Source of the DNA: an uncultured Clostridia bacterium
GTDB lineage: Bacteria; Bacillota; Clostridia; TANB77; CAG-508
NCBI GenBank assembly: GCA_944386685.1
Contig: CALXCA010000011.1
Coordinates: 1 to 56,638 of the forward strand
DNA: 56,638 nucleotides
Direction: 5' to 3'
Under the pieces are notes generated by a model, which did not search any database, was not told the origin of the DNA, and saw only the letters and a program-made list of their open reading frames with translations. Made by a program: the position numbers and the translations under genes. Shown here one piece after another: positions 44,105-52,694 of this stretch (position 1 is its first letter; each line of letters begins with the position of its first letter).

Positions 44105-45670
44105 ATGAGTAGAAGGCGCAATAAATTACGTAATCGAAAAAGAATAATTATCAGTTTTGTTCCAGTAACCATTGCAGCAATTATCATTGGTTTTCTTTTT
44201 TTGCTTACATTTTTATCTTTATTTAATATGGGAAATAACAAAATTATTAACAATGTTTTTATTAATGGAATATCTGTTTCTGGCCTTTCTACAAGTGAAG
44301 CAAAAGAAAAATTAAAACAAGAATTTGAAAAAAACTTATCTCAAGAAATCCAAATTACTTATGAAAATTACTCAACTAGTTTATTACCAGCAGAAATAAA
44401 TTTTTCTTATGATATTCCTAAATCTTTAGAAAATGCATATAGTCTTGGTAGAACTGGAAATATTATTACAAATAATTTCAAAATCTTATTTTCTAACTTT
44501 AAAAAAAATATGATTAATGCTGAAATTAATTATGATGAAAATAAGTTAGAAAATATTATTGAAAATATAAGTGTTGAAATTCCAAATCTTGTTGTAGAAC
44601 CAAGTTATTATATTTCAAATAATGAATTAATTGTTACAAAAGGAACTTCAGGAAATAGTTTAAATAAAGAAAAAACAAAAGATATACTCATTTCTGCAAT
44701 AATGAATAATGAAAAAAATATTACTTTACCTGTAGAAACCATTTCTGCACAAGATGTTGATATAGATAAAATTTATTCAGAAGTTCATTGTGAACCACAA
44801 AATGCATCTGTAACAAAAGATCCTTATAACATATCTGTAGAAAAAAAAGGTATTGATTTTGCAATTTCTATAGAAGAAGTAAAAAATATGCTTTCAAATC
44901 CAGAAATTACAGAAGTTACAATCCCATTAAAATATACAGAAGCAGAAATTACTGTTGCAGACTTAGGCGAAGATATTTTTGGATATAAACTTTCTTCATT
45001 CCCAACAAAGTATGATGCAACAAATACAAATAGAGCTACTAATTTAACTCTTGCCTGTGAAAAGATTAATGGAACTGTTCTTCAGCCAGGAGAAGTATTT
45101 TCTTTTAATAAGGTAGTTGGAGAAAGAACTACAAAAAATGGTTTTAAAGATGCAATAATTTATGTTGATGGTGAATTAGATTATGGTATTGGTGGTGGAA
45201 TATGTCAAGTTTCTTCTACTTTATATAATGCTGTTTTATTTGCAAATTTAGATATTGTAGAAAGAAAAAATCATAGTATGACAGTAAACTATGTTCCTAT
45301 AGGTCAAGATGCAACAGTTTCTTATGGTAGTGTTGATTTTAAATTTAAAAATTCTAGAAAATATCCAATAAAAATTGTTGCTACAACAAATTCTGGAATT
45401 TTAACTATTTCAATTTATGGAATAAAAGAAGAAAAAGAATATACTGTTACTTTAGATGTAGAAACAATTGAAAAAGTAGATTTTGAAACAACATATGAAT
45501 ATTCTTCAAAAATTCCAGTAAATCAAGAATATATCAAGCAAACAGGAAAATATGGATATAAATGTTCAACTTACAAAGTTGTTTCTTATGGAGATCAAGA
45601 AATTTCTAGAACACTACTTTCTACTGATACTTATAAGCCACAAAAGCAAATTATACAAAAACACAAATAA
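44105..45670 (+). CDS. VanW-family protein with C-terminal G5-like domain
   Basis: A 521-residue secreted or membrane-tethered protein. A basic N-terminus and one membrane helix (about 15-40) are followed by two peptidoglycan-binding-type repeats (about 55-290), the VanW domain (about 300-425; R-A-T-N-L-T-L-A-C-E, V-L-Q-P-G-E-V-F-S-F-N, G-I-G-G-G-I-C-Q-V-S-S-T-L-Y-N-A) and a G5-like region (about 430-515). VanW function is unclear; the family is linked to cell-envelope biology. The ATG at 44105 follows AAAGGA by nine bases, preferred over an upstream TTG. Confidence 0.9.
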   Translation: MSRRRNKLRNRKRIIISFVPVTIAAIIIGFLFLLTFLSLFNMGNNKIINNVFINGISVSGLSTSEAKEKLKQEFEKNLSQEIQITYENYSTSLLPAEINFSYDIPKSLENAYSLGRTGNIITNNFKILFSNFKKNMINAEINYDENKLENIIENISVEIPNLVVEPSYYISNNELIVTKGTSGNSLNKEKTKDILISAIMNNEKNITLPVETISAQDVDIDKIYSEVHCEPQNASVTKDPYNISVEKKGIDFAISIEEVKNMLSNPEITEVTIPLKYTEAEITVADLGEDIFGYKLSSFPTKYDATNTNRATNLTLACEKINGTVLQPGEVFSFNKVVGERTTKNGFKDAIIYVDGELDYGIGGGICQVSSTLYNAVLFANLDIVERKNHSMTVNYVPIGQDATVSYGSVDFKFKNSRKYPIKIVATTNSGILTISIYGIKEEKEYTVTLDVETIEKVDFETTYEYSSKIPVNQEYIKQTGKYGYKCSTYKVVSYGDQEISRTLLSTDTYKPQKQIIQKHK

Positions 45671-45680
45671 AATTAGTAAT

Positions 45681-45723
45681 GAACTTTAAAGTTATATATT
45701 TAAAATATATAATTTTAAAGTTC
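45681..45723 (+). terminator. Terminator after the VanW-family gene
   Basis: GAACTTTAAA (45681-45690) pairs with TTTAAAGTTC (45714-45723); the AT-rich loop pairs further. Followed by TATCTTTTTT. Confidence 0.75.
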
Positions 45724-45899
45724 TATCTTTTTTATACAATCGCTAGCCCTTTGAGATTTTCTTATTTGTTCTATGATTTTTACTGTAGTTTATGTATTCT
45801 TATGTAACAAAAATTCTACCATTAATTTTTAAGAACTGTCATAAATATATAAAATGTTTAAAAATCAACCATTACTTTTTAATTTAAAATCATTTATTC

Positions 45900-47150
45900 T
45901 TAATTTTCAACAAAAATTTTTGCACCAATATTTTTTAATTTCTGTTCTATATTTTCATAACCTCTTAAAATATATTCAATATTTTCTATTTGAGTTATTC
46001 CTTTTGCAATTAGCCCAGCCATAATTAAGGCTGCTCCACCTCTTAAATCTGTTGCTATAACATTAGCTCCTTGAATTTTTCTTGTTCCTTTTATAACTGC
46101 ACTTCTACCCTCTACTTTGATTTTTGCTCCCATTCTATTTAATTCTTGAACATATTTATATCTACTTTCAAAAATATTTTCTGTTATTATAGATGTGCCT
46201 TTTGCAGTTGAAAGCAATGCTCCAAATATTGATTGCAAGTCTGTTGGAAAACCTGGATATGGCATTGTTTTAATGTCTACTGCTTTTACTCTTTTAGGTG
46301 CTATTAATTCAATTTCACTTTTATTAATAGAGATTTTACAATTAGCCTCTATTAATTTATCTAAAACGGGTTCAATATGCATTGAATTTGCATTTAATAA
46401 TTTTACATCTCCTCCTGTAATCGCTCCCGCAATCAAATATGTTCCCGCTTCTATTCTATCTGGCATGATATTATAACTTATTTCTGATAAATGTTTTACT
46501 CCAGTTATTTCTATTTTATCAGTTCCTGCACCTTTTATTTTTCCTCCCATTTTGTTTAAAAACTTTATTAAATCTTCTATTTCTGGTTCTCTTGCTGCAT
46601 TATTTATTATTGTTACACCTTCTCCAATACATGATGCTAATATTATATTTTCTGTTGCTCCAACACTTGGAAAATCTAAATGAATTTGCGTTCCTATAAT
46701 TTTTTCTGTATTACAAATCATTTCTCCATATTCTTCTTTTATAGTTATTCCTAATTTTTCAAAGCTTTTTAAATGCAAATCTATTGGTCTTGCTCCAATA
46801 TCACATCCTCCTGGATACGAAAATTTTGCTTGATGGTACTTTCCAATAAGTGCACCTGCAATAATTACTGAAGAACGCATTTTTCTCATTAGATTATCTG
46901 CAATTTCATATTTATGTATTTTACTTGTATCTATTATAATTTTATTTTTCTTTTTAATAATTGTTGCACCTATATCTTTTAATATCTCAAACATAGTATT
47001 AACATCTTGGATGTTAGGAACATTATACAATGTTGTTCTTCCTCCATTTAATATTGTTCCAGCTATAATTGGTAACGCTGCATTCTTTGAACCAGAAATT
47101 TTAATTTCACCTTCTAACTTTTTTCCACCTTGTATAATAAATTTTGACAT
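45900..47150 (-). CDS. murA: UDP-N-acetylglucosamine 1-carboxyvinyltransferase MurA
   Basis: A 416-residue enzyme making the first committed peptidoglycan precursor. The start at 47150 follows AAAGGGG; an upstream ATG (47213) would add 21 residues not found in the family. K22-N23 and catalytic C116 in P-G-G-C-D-I-G-A-R-P are present; the Cys is the usual fosfomycin target. The C-terminal half keeps L-R-G-G-A-A-L and the final R-G-Y-E-N-I. The downstream 180 bp before VanW's terminator contains nothing identifiable. Confidence 0.97.
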   Translation of the reverse strand: MSKFIIQGGKKLEGEIKISGSKNAALPIIAGTILNGGRTTLYNVPNIQDVNTMFEILKDIGATIIKKKNKIIIDTSKIHKYEIADNLMRKMRSSVIIAGALIGKYHQAKFSYPGGCDIGARPIDLHLKSFEKLGITIKEEYGEMICNTEKIIGTQIHLDFPSVGATENIILASCIGEGVTIINNAAREPEIEDLIKFLNKMGGKIKGAGTDKIEITGVKHLSEISYNIMPDRIEAGTYLIAGAITGGDVKLLNANSMHIEPVLDKLIEANCKISINKSEIELIAPKRVKAVDIKTMPYPGFPTDLQSIFGALLSTAKGTSIITENIFESRYKYVQELNRMGAKIKVEGRSAVIKGTRKIQGANVIATDLRGGAALIMAGLIAKGITQIENIEYILRGYENIEQKLKNIGAKIFVEN

Positions 47151-47264
47151 TTTTTCCCCTTTCTTTTTATGATTTTTTGTTGTTATTCTGCTATATTTTA
47201 TGTTATTTAACAAAATATGTGAATCTTCTAAATCTACTCTTCTTTTTAAAATCTTTTATATAAC

Positions 47265-47314
47265 AAAAAAGTTCTAAATTTTCAATATTTCTACTGAAAT
47301 TTTAGAACTTTTTT
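47265..47314 (-). terminator. Terminator upstream of murA
   Basis: A 20-bp stem (47265-47284 with 47295-47314, one mismatch), 10-nt loop, with T-runs on both sides. It would stop transcription from the GNAT-like remnant before murA on the minus strand. Confidence 0.75.
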
Positions 47315-47359
47315 GACTTTATAAGAATTAAATGGATATGAAAATTTCTGTTAGCTTTT

Positions 47360-47628
47360 TTATATCAAAGACATAACCTCTTCTTTATATTCTTTTATTC
47401 CTTTATATACTTTTTCCAGTCTTTGATATTTATTTCTACAATTGTCTCAATGTCATCATATTTTGCTTTTTTAAATATTATTTTTTCTTTTAATTTATTA
47501 TTCTGTTCCATTTCTATCTTTTTTCCAAAAAACTGCTCAGAAATTTTGAACAGCTTTAAATCTTTTCTATTTATATCACAATTTTGAAACTCTTTCAATA
47601 TATTTACGAAAGTTGGTTCTAATATTTC
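47360..47628 (-). pseudogene. GNAT acetyltransferase-like remnant
   Basis: An open frame without a convincing start (47628-47395) ends in I-F-K-K-A-K-Y-D-D-I-E-T-I-V-E-I-N-I-K-D-W-K, which resembles the beginning of a GNAT acetyltransferase domain. A one-base shift at the W-K-K codons would continue as V-Y-K-G-I before a stop at 47360, as expected for GNAT sequences. About 100 downstream residues of the domain, including the acetyl-CoA loop, are absent. Best read as a truncated, frameshifted remnant. The N-terminal 40 residues are not recognised. Confidence 0.45.
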
Positions 47629-47678
47629 TTATAACATATTAAGAAAATGTATAAAACATTTATCAATTTTTATAATCT

Positions 47679-47713
47679 TATAGCAATGTTAATTTTATGC
47701 AAACATTGCTATA
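47679..47713. promoter_or_regulatory. Operator-like 12-bp inverted repeat over the -35 box
   Basis: TATAGCAATGTT (47679-47690) and AACATTGCTATA (47702-47713) are perfect reverse complements with an 11-nt spacer. The right half overlaps the TTGCTA -35 of the next promoter, the position of a typical repressor operator. Centre-to-centre spacing of 23 bp suits two major-groove contacts. Confidence 0.6.
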
Positions 47714-47734
47714 TTATGTAAAATATGTTATAAT
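47706..47734 (+). promoter_or_regulatory. Promoter for the atypical-composition gene
   Basis: TTGCTA (47706-47711), 17-bp spacer and TATAAT (47729-47734), with TG one base upstream of the -10 (extended type). A 7-bp hairpin, TGAGGTG-tcttt-CACCTCA (47756-47774), lies in the leader before the SD. Confidence 0.75.
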
Positions 47735-47793
47735 ATTAATATACGCTTTTTTATTTGAGGTGTCTTTCACCTCACAATGAATTGGAGGTATTT

Positions 47794-48303
47794 ATGGAAC
47801 GTCTATTACGGAAAGGAGACCTTATTCGGCTAGAAAGTGGAATGGAAATTTGGGCGAAAATTCCCCAAAATGCCTATTTTTCGAACCGGCAATTTTCTGA
47901 TAAGGTCTCGGAAGAGGCAATTGTGATTGGACGAGTATATCGTCAGAAAGGTAAGGATGAGAAAGAAATAATTGAAACGATTTTTGAAAAAATCAGTAAC
48001 ATTGTACCCGTTTCTATCAGTCAGGTGGAGGACTTTGTAAAAAGTCTCAAGCTGGACTATTCGCAAAAAGAATTTGATTCATCCGTCTTCGAAGGAGTCT
48101 ACATTGTAGACCAAACCAGACTAAACGGCGGATACTCAATAGAACAGGATGATCCTGATTATTATGCAGATAGAAGATATCTGCCTGATGGGTGGCGTGT
48201 TTATTGCCACAAACTGGACAACCCGGAAATTAAGGTAAACTTTTACCAAACCGGGCGCTTTCATGGATCAATTCCCTCGATTCATCCAATTGATGGCGAG
48301 TAA
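47794..48303 (+). CDS. Atypical-composition protein of unknown function
   Basis: A 169-residue soluble protein with no recognised family. Its composition is much less AT-rich than neighbouring genes and it uses codons such as CGG, CGC, CCC and CTG that are rare elsewhere here, suggesting transfer. Visible features: R-K-G-D-L-I-R-L-E-S-G-M-E-I-W at the start (a small beta-like region), central helices, and a C-terminal region rich in Tyr, His and Pro, including R-Y-L-P-D-G-W-R-V-Y. No signal peptide or membrane segment. The ATG follows TTGGAGG; an earlier ATG at 47755 would contain the SD. It has its own promoter, operator-like dyad and terminator: a self-contained transcription unit. Confidence 0.7.
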   Translation: MERLLRKGDLIRLESGMEIWAKIPQNAYFSNRQFSDKVSEEAIVIGRVYRQKGKDEKEIIETIFEKISNIVPVSISQVEDFVKSLKLDYSQKEFDSSVFEGVYIVDQTRLNGGYSIEQDDPDYYADRRYLPDGWRVYCHKLDNPEIKVNFYQTGRFHGSIPSIHPIDGE

Positions 48304-48311
48304 TTAACTCC

Positions 48312-48359
48312 AAACTAGACTGTAATAGATTTAAAAATTAATCTACTACAGTCTAGTTT
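48312..48359 (+). terminator. Terminator after the atypical-composition gene
   Basis: A 19-bp stem (48312-48330 and 48341-48359) with one mismatch and a 10-nt loop, followed by a T-run. One of the strongest hairpins in the window. Confidence 0.85.
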
Positions 48360-48462
48360 TTTATAAAAATTCAATTCCATTTTGTGATTAAAAATAAAGC
48401 TAAGATTTTCTAAGTAACTACGTGTAATTAGAAAATCCTAGCTTTTTTATTAAAAAATCTAC

Positions 48463-49398
48463 TTAATTTATAACAGACTTAACTTGTTCTACAATATTTT
48501 CAATGTTTAATCCATATTTTTCTTTAACTTCTGTGGCTGTACCAGACTCTGTAAATACATCTTTTACTCCTATAAACCTTATTGGAGCATGATTTGGATA
48601 TTGTGCTAAAACTTCTGATATTGCTCCTCCAATTCCTCCTATTATAGAATGATTTTCAATTGTTAAAATACATTTAACAGTTTGTGAAATTTCTTTTATT
48701 AATTCTAAATCAAGAGGTTTTACAGAAAATATATTTATCAATTTTCCTTTAAATCCTTTTTCTTTTAAAGCCTCAAAACCTTTATATGCAATTGTTGCTG
48801 AAGTACCTTCATAAAAGCAGGCAAAATCATTACCTTCATTTTTTACAATTGTTGATTTACCCATTTCTGGTACTCCATTAAATTCAACATTTGGCACATT
48901 GTCTCTAGCAATACGAATATATACTGGTCCATTATATTCTATTGCAATTTTTATAGCTTCTTTCATTTCTTTAACATTTGATGGAATTAAAATTTTTACA
49001 TTTGGTATAGCTCTCATTAATGCAATATCTTCATTTGCATGATGTGATGCTCCATCTTTTCCATTATCCATACCAGCATATGTTCCAATTAGTTTAATAT
49101 TTGAATTTGCATATGCAGCTTGTCTAACTTGAGTCCAAGCTGTACCTGCAACAAATATAGCAAAATTTACATAAAATGGTATCTGCCCCTCTGTTGCTAA
49201 ACCTGTTGCTATTGAAACAGCACTTGCCTCTGATATACCTGTCTCAACAAATCTATTTGGAAATTCTTTTTCAAATTGTAATGTTTTTGTAGACTTTGCC
49301 AAATCACTATCAATTACATATATCCTTTTATCTTCTCTTGCAAATTCACACAAAAATTCACCAATTTTATCTCTTAAACATATCATTTCATTTTCCAT
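48463..49398 (-). CDS. Transketolase C-terminal subunit
   Basis: A 311-residue protein with the pyrimidine-binding and C-terminal domains of transketolase (about 1-180 and 190-311), including E-T-G-I-S-E-A and E-N-H-S-I-I-G-G-I-G-G-A. Split transketolases are common in Clostridia and archaea. The N-terminal subunit is encoded upstream (gap about 145 bp). The ATG at 49398 is preferred over 49410 for SD spacing. Role: non-oxidative pentose phosphate pathway, though DXS-like or other TPP reactions cannot be excluded. Confidence 0.9.
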   Translation of the reverse strand: MENEMICLRDKIGEFLCEFAREDKRIYVIDSDLAKSTKTLQFEKEFPNRFVETGISEASAVSIATGLATEGQIPFYVNFAIFVAGTAWTQVRQAAYANSNIKLIGTYAGMDNGKDGASHHANEDIALMRAIPNVKILIPSNVKEMKEAIKIAIEYNGPVYIRIARDNVPNVEFNGVPEMGKSTIVKNEGNDFACFYEGTSATIAYKGFEALKEKGFKGKLINIFSVKPLDLELIKEISQTVKCILTIENHSIIGGIGGAISEVLAQYPNHAPIRFIGVKDVFTESGTATEVKEKYGLNIENIVEQVKSVIN

Positions 49399-49542
49399 AA
49401 AAAATCCCATTCCTTTCGTAAAACTCTTAAAATTTATAAATGTATTATTAAAAAAATAAATCCATTTTTATTTTATAAACTATTATATAAATATAACATT
49501 TTATTATTTATATAATTATATTTTAAAATAATTTTAATTTAA

Positions 49543-50346
49543 TTACATTTTTTCTATATCTTCCATCGCAATCTTATATTCTTCATCACTTAATTCTCCA
49601 TTATGCCATTTAGGATTATTTTCCATAAAAGATACCCCTTTACCCTTTACTGTATTACAAATAATAGCAATAGGTTTATCTTTAACTTCATAAGCTTCAT
49701 TTAATGCACTTACTACTTGTTCCATGTCATTACCATCTATTTCGATTGTATAAAAATTAAATGAATCAACTTTTTTTCTCAATGGCTCTAAATTCATAGA
49801 TTGATTAACATCACCATATGATGATAGTTTATTGTAATCAATAACTAGTATTAAATTATTTAATTTATAATGTGCAGATTGCATCATTGCTTCCCAGATT
49901 TGTCCTTCTTGCATTTCTCCATCACCAACGATTGCATAAACATGATGATTATCATTATTATTTTTCTTTGCAATAGCAATACCTACAGCTATAGATAATC
50001 CCTGTCCTAATAATCCTGTTGTAGCATCTACTTCTGGTATATCAATGATTGAAGGATGTCCTTGTAATCTTGAATTTATTTTCCTTAATGTATCCATTTC
50101 TTCATCTTTTATAATCCCTTTTGAATTTAAAATAGCATATTGTGCAGGCACAGTGTGTCCTTTAGATAATATAACTCTACTTCTAGGATTTTCTGAAAAA
50201 TTTACATCTAATTCATAAATAGCTGTTAATATATCTATAACAGATAATGAACCACCAGAATGTCCTGACTTTGCTTTATAAATCATATTAATAATTCTTT
50301 TCCTATTTTCTTTAGCTAATTGTTTCAATTCATTTACACTTTTCAT
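49543..50346 (-). CDS. Transketolase N-terminal subunit
   Basis: A 267-residue TPP-binding subunit. K-S-G-H-S-G-G-S-L (about 26-34), L-G-Q-G-L-S-I-A-V-G, and the TPP motif G-D-G-E-M-Q-E-G-Q-I-W-E with N at the end of N-K-L are present. Acts with the C-terminal subunit downstream. AAAGGA-type SD lies before the ATG. The two genes form one operon. Confidence 0.93.
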   Translation of the reverse strand: MKSVNELKQLAKENRKRIINMIYKAKSGHSGGSLSVIDILTAIYELDVNFSENPRSRVILSKGHTVPAQYAILNSKGIIKDEEMDTLRKINSRLQGHPSIIDIPEVDATTGLLGQGLSIAVGIAIAKKNNNDNHHVYAIVGDGEMQEGQIWEAMMQSAHYKLNNLILVIDYNKLSSYGDVNQSMNLEPLRKKVDSFNFYTIEIDGNDMEQVVSALNEAYEVKDKPIAIICNTVKGKGVSFMENNPKWHNGELSDEEYKIAMEDIEKM

Positions 50347-50525
50347 ATTTATCTTTTCCTTTTCTTAAATTTAGATTTTAAGAGAATCTATAAACTTTAC
50401 AAATAATATTAAATTATTTTTAAAAAATTTTTCATTTTTCTTTAGAAAATTACTTAATTTTATATTTTATCAAAAGTAATTATATAATATTTTATCCATA
50501 AAAACTAGTAACATGTTAAAAAAAT

Positions 50526-50554
50526 TTGATTTTTAAATTATTTATATATATAAT
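50526..50554 (+). promoter_or_regulatory. Promoter for the HTH-membrane gene
   Basis: TTGATT (50526-50531), 17-bp spacer, TATAAT (50549-50554). It lies 66 bp before the ATG of the next gene, in the spacer divergent from the transketolase operon. Confidence 0.7.
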
Positions 50555-50620
50555 ATAGAAAGATAAATAAATTTAAATATAAACAAATTTTTTAAACATG
50601 TTTTATATGGAGTATTTTAT

Positions 50621-51052
50621 ATGAAATTTTTAAGAAAAACAAAAGAAAATGTAGAAAATACTACTTTAATCGAAATATTATTAGCTAATGAAAGAAAAAA
50701 GAAAAATTGGGACTATTTTGATTTAGCCAAGAAAATCAATGATACAAACATTAATGAAAAGACAGTAAAAAAGTGGGAGTACGGATTATTATATCCTAAT
50801 TTAGAAACTATATATAAATTATCAGATATATATGATATTCCAAGTGAAGAACTGATTCAAGCAAGAAATAATAGTCTTAATTATGGATACAAAAATATTA
50901 GATTTAAATTTATAGATTGGCTTTGCTATATTGCAAATTTTTCTATAATAACAAGTATTATAATTAACTTTTTACTAATTTATATAATAGCTCCATCTTA
51001 TGCATTTTGGTTTTTTTATCAATGTGCCCAAAAAGCTATTAGTGAAATGTAA
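50621..51052 (+). CDS. XRE-type HTH protein with C-terminal membrane segment
   Basis: A 143-residue protein. Residues about 16-78 form an XRE-like helix-turn-helix (L-I-E-I-L-L-A-N-E-R-K-K-K, then N-E-K-T-V-K-K-W-E-Y-G-L-L-Y-P-N-L-E-T-I). A linker leads to one or two hydrophobic helices (about 102-132, ending Y-A-F-W-F-F-Y). This suggests a membrane-bound regulator. The usual XRE W-E-x-G-x-x-x-P motif is retained. TATGGAG is the SD. Single-gene transcription unit, with a stem-loop at 51092-51127. Confidence 0.75.
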   Translation: MKFLRKTKENVENTTLIEILLANERKKKNWDYFDLAKKINDTNINEKTVKKWEYGLLYPNLETIYKLSDIYDIPSEELIQARNNSLNYGYKNIRFKFIDWLCYIANFSIITSIIINFLLIYIIAPSYAFWFFYQCAQKAISEM

Positions 51053-51091
51053 TTATTAAAATAATTTACTATATATTAAAACAAAAACTAT

Positions 51092-51127
51092 AACAAATAA
51101 GAAAATCTTTGATTTTCTTTAATTTGT
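51092..51127 (+). terminator. Stem-loop after the HTH-membrane gene
   Basis: AACAAAT...GAAAATC pairs with GATTTTC...ATTTGTT around a TTT loop (51092-51127, with small bulges). Only a short T-run follows, so terminator function is likely but not certain. Confidence 0.5.
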
Positions 51128-51183
51128 TCTCGCCTTGGTTATTTAAATTATTATAATATTATTTTATAACTCAGAAAGGAGGA

Positions 51184-51200
51184 TATGATATTATATCATA
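51184..51200 (+). promoter_or_regulatory. Hairpin between SD and start codon of thyX
   Basis: The SD AGGAGG ends at 51182 while the ATG is at 51207, too far for normal initiation. TATGATA (51184-51190) and TATCATA (51194-51200) form a hairpin with a 3-nt loop. If formed, it shortens the SD-ATG spacing to about 7 nt. A short out-of-frame ORF (start 51185) begins inside the hairpin and overlaps the thyX start. Confidence 0.6.
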
Positions 51201-51206
51201 AAAAAA

Positions 51207-52631
51207 ATGAAAATTGAATTATTAGGTGGATACACAAAAGAAGAATTAGATTTAAGAATAAAAAAAATTGCTGCAGCAGGAAAACTTTCCAGATATCCAG
51301 GAAATGTTTTTGAAGTTTTAGAAACTTGTAATGATACAGAAAAAAATATAAGATTAATAAAAAGAATTATTGGAATGGGACATAAATCTATTATTGAACA
51401 TGATTATTTAGTTTTTGCTCTTTGTGATGTTACTCCTATTGTAGAGCAAACAATAATTGGTAATAGACTTACTTCTTTTACAATAAAATCTAGACGAGAA
51501 GTGGATTTTAGAAATGTTGGTTTTTATATACCAAATTTTAGAGACAAAAATATGATGATTCATAAAGAAAATGAAACTTTAAAAGAAAAATATATTAAAC
51601 ATATGAAATATATGTTTAATACCTATGGAAATATAGTTGATTTAGGTATAAATGTTGAAGATGCTAGATTTATTCTTCCTTATTCATATCATAGTAATAT
51701 AATTATGGGACTTGATGTTAGAGAATTAGAGAAATTGATCGTTTCATTAGTTTCTGGAACATTAAGTGACATAACAGATTTAAAAGACTTTGGTAATGAA
51801 TTATTATCAATTACAAAGCAATATGTACCATATTTAGAAGAAAGTATTGATAAAGAACTTCAAAAAACAACTATGAAAAAACCTTTTGAATATTTAGAAA
51901 GTTTATATTCAAGACCAAAAATAAATATAATTGATAAACCAAAGATGATTAGTTATACATCAAATCCAGATGATGTAATTTTAAAAAGTTCTATTATGTA
52001 TCATTATCAATGTGATACAAACACAGCCAATGAAATCTTGAAACAATGTATTGAAAAAGATAAATTTTTTAAAGAAAATTTGATGGATATAATCTTACAT
52101 AAAGAAGAACGCCGTGAACTTGAACAAGTAGAATTTACATTTCAGATTCCAATATCTCTTTCAATTTTAACACATTTAACTAGACATCGTACACATTCAT
52201 TATTAATACCTGAATTTACTCCTCTTTGGAATTTTAATAATTATGTTACACCTTCTACTATCTCTACAAATGTAGAATGTTTAAATTTATATAAAAATGC
52301 AATACAAGAAAATATAAAAATGGTTGATTATTTTAAATCTGAGGGAGTTATTGATGAAGATTTAGTACATTTTTATTTAGGATGTCAGATGCTTAATGTT
52401 GTAACTACTTTAAATGCAAGAACAGCTCAATGGATTTGTAGAATGCGTTGTTGTAATAAAGCTCAATGGCAAATTAGAAATATAGCAAAAGAAATAGCAA
52501 AACAAATTAATGAAGTTGCACCATTATTAGGAAAAGGTCTAGGACCAACATGTATAACAGATTTAGTTTGTAATGAAGGAAAAGAAAGTTGTGGATTAAT
52601 TAATACTTTAACTTCAATAAAAAATAAATAA
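51207..52631 (+). CDS. thyX: Double-domain FAD-dependent thymidylate synthase (ThyX-like)
   Basis: A 474-residue protein, about twice a standard ThyX. The N-terminal half has H-K-S-I-I-E-H and the region E-Q-T-I-I-G-N-R, where the ThyX R-H-R is G-N-R. The C-terminal half has R326-H-R-T-H-S331, the ThyX motif, plus A-R-T-A-Q-W-I-C and A-Q-W-Q-I-R. The two halves look like a duplicated ThyX fold with catalytic residues shared between them; this size class occurs in some Clostridia. It would make dTMP from dUMP with a flavin. A thyA gene is not visible in the window. Confidence 0.85.
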   Translation: MKIELLGGYTKEELDLRIKKIAAAGKLSRYPGNVFEVLETCNDTEKNIRLIKRIIGMGHKSIIEHDYLVFALCDVTPIVEQTIIGNRLTSFTIKSRREVDFRNVGFYIPNFRDKNMMIHKENETLKEKYIKHMKYMFNTYGNIVDLGINVEDARFILPYSYHSNIIMGLDVRELEKLIVSLVSGTLSDITDLKDFGNELLSITKQYVPYLEESIDKELQKTTMKKPFEYLESLYSRPKINIIDKPKMISYTSNPDDVILKSSIMYHYQCDTNTANEILKQCIEKDKFFKENLMDIILHKEERRELEQVEFTFQIPISLSILTHLTRHRTHSLLIPEFTPLWNFNNYVTPSTISTNVECLNLYKNAIQENIKMVDYFKSEGVIDEDLVHFYLGCQMLNVVTTLNARTAQWICRMRCCNKAQWQIRNIAKEIAKQINEVAPLLGKGLGPTCITDLVCNEGKESCGLINTLTSIKNK

Positions 52632-52658
52632 GATTATAAAATTTTTAGAAAGGAGAAA

Positions 52659-52685
52659 ATGAAATATTAAATATTAATATTTCAT
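52659..52685 (+). promoter_or_regulatory. Hairpin between SD and start codon of the PH-domain gene
   Basis: The AGGAG SD ends at 52655; the ATG is at 52695. A 10-bp perfect stem ATGAAATATT/AATATTTCAT (52659-52668 and 52676-52685) with a 7-nt loop lies between them. Folding reduces the SD-ATG spacing to about 12 nt. Tiny ORFs start inside the hairpin and at 52687, the latter overlapping the true start as ATGA. Confidence 0.6.
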
Positions 52686-52694
52686 AATGAAAAA

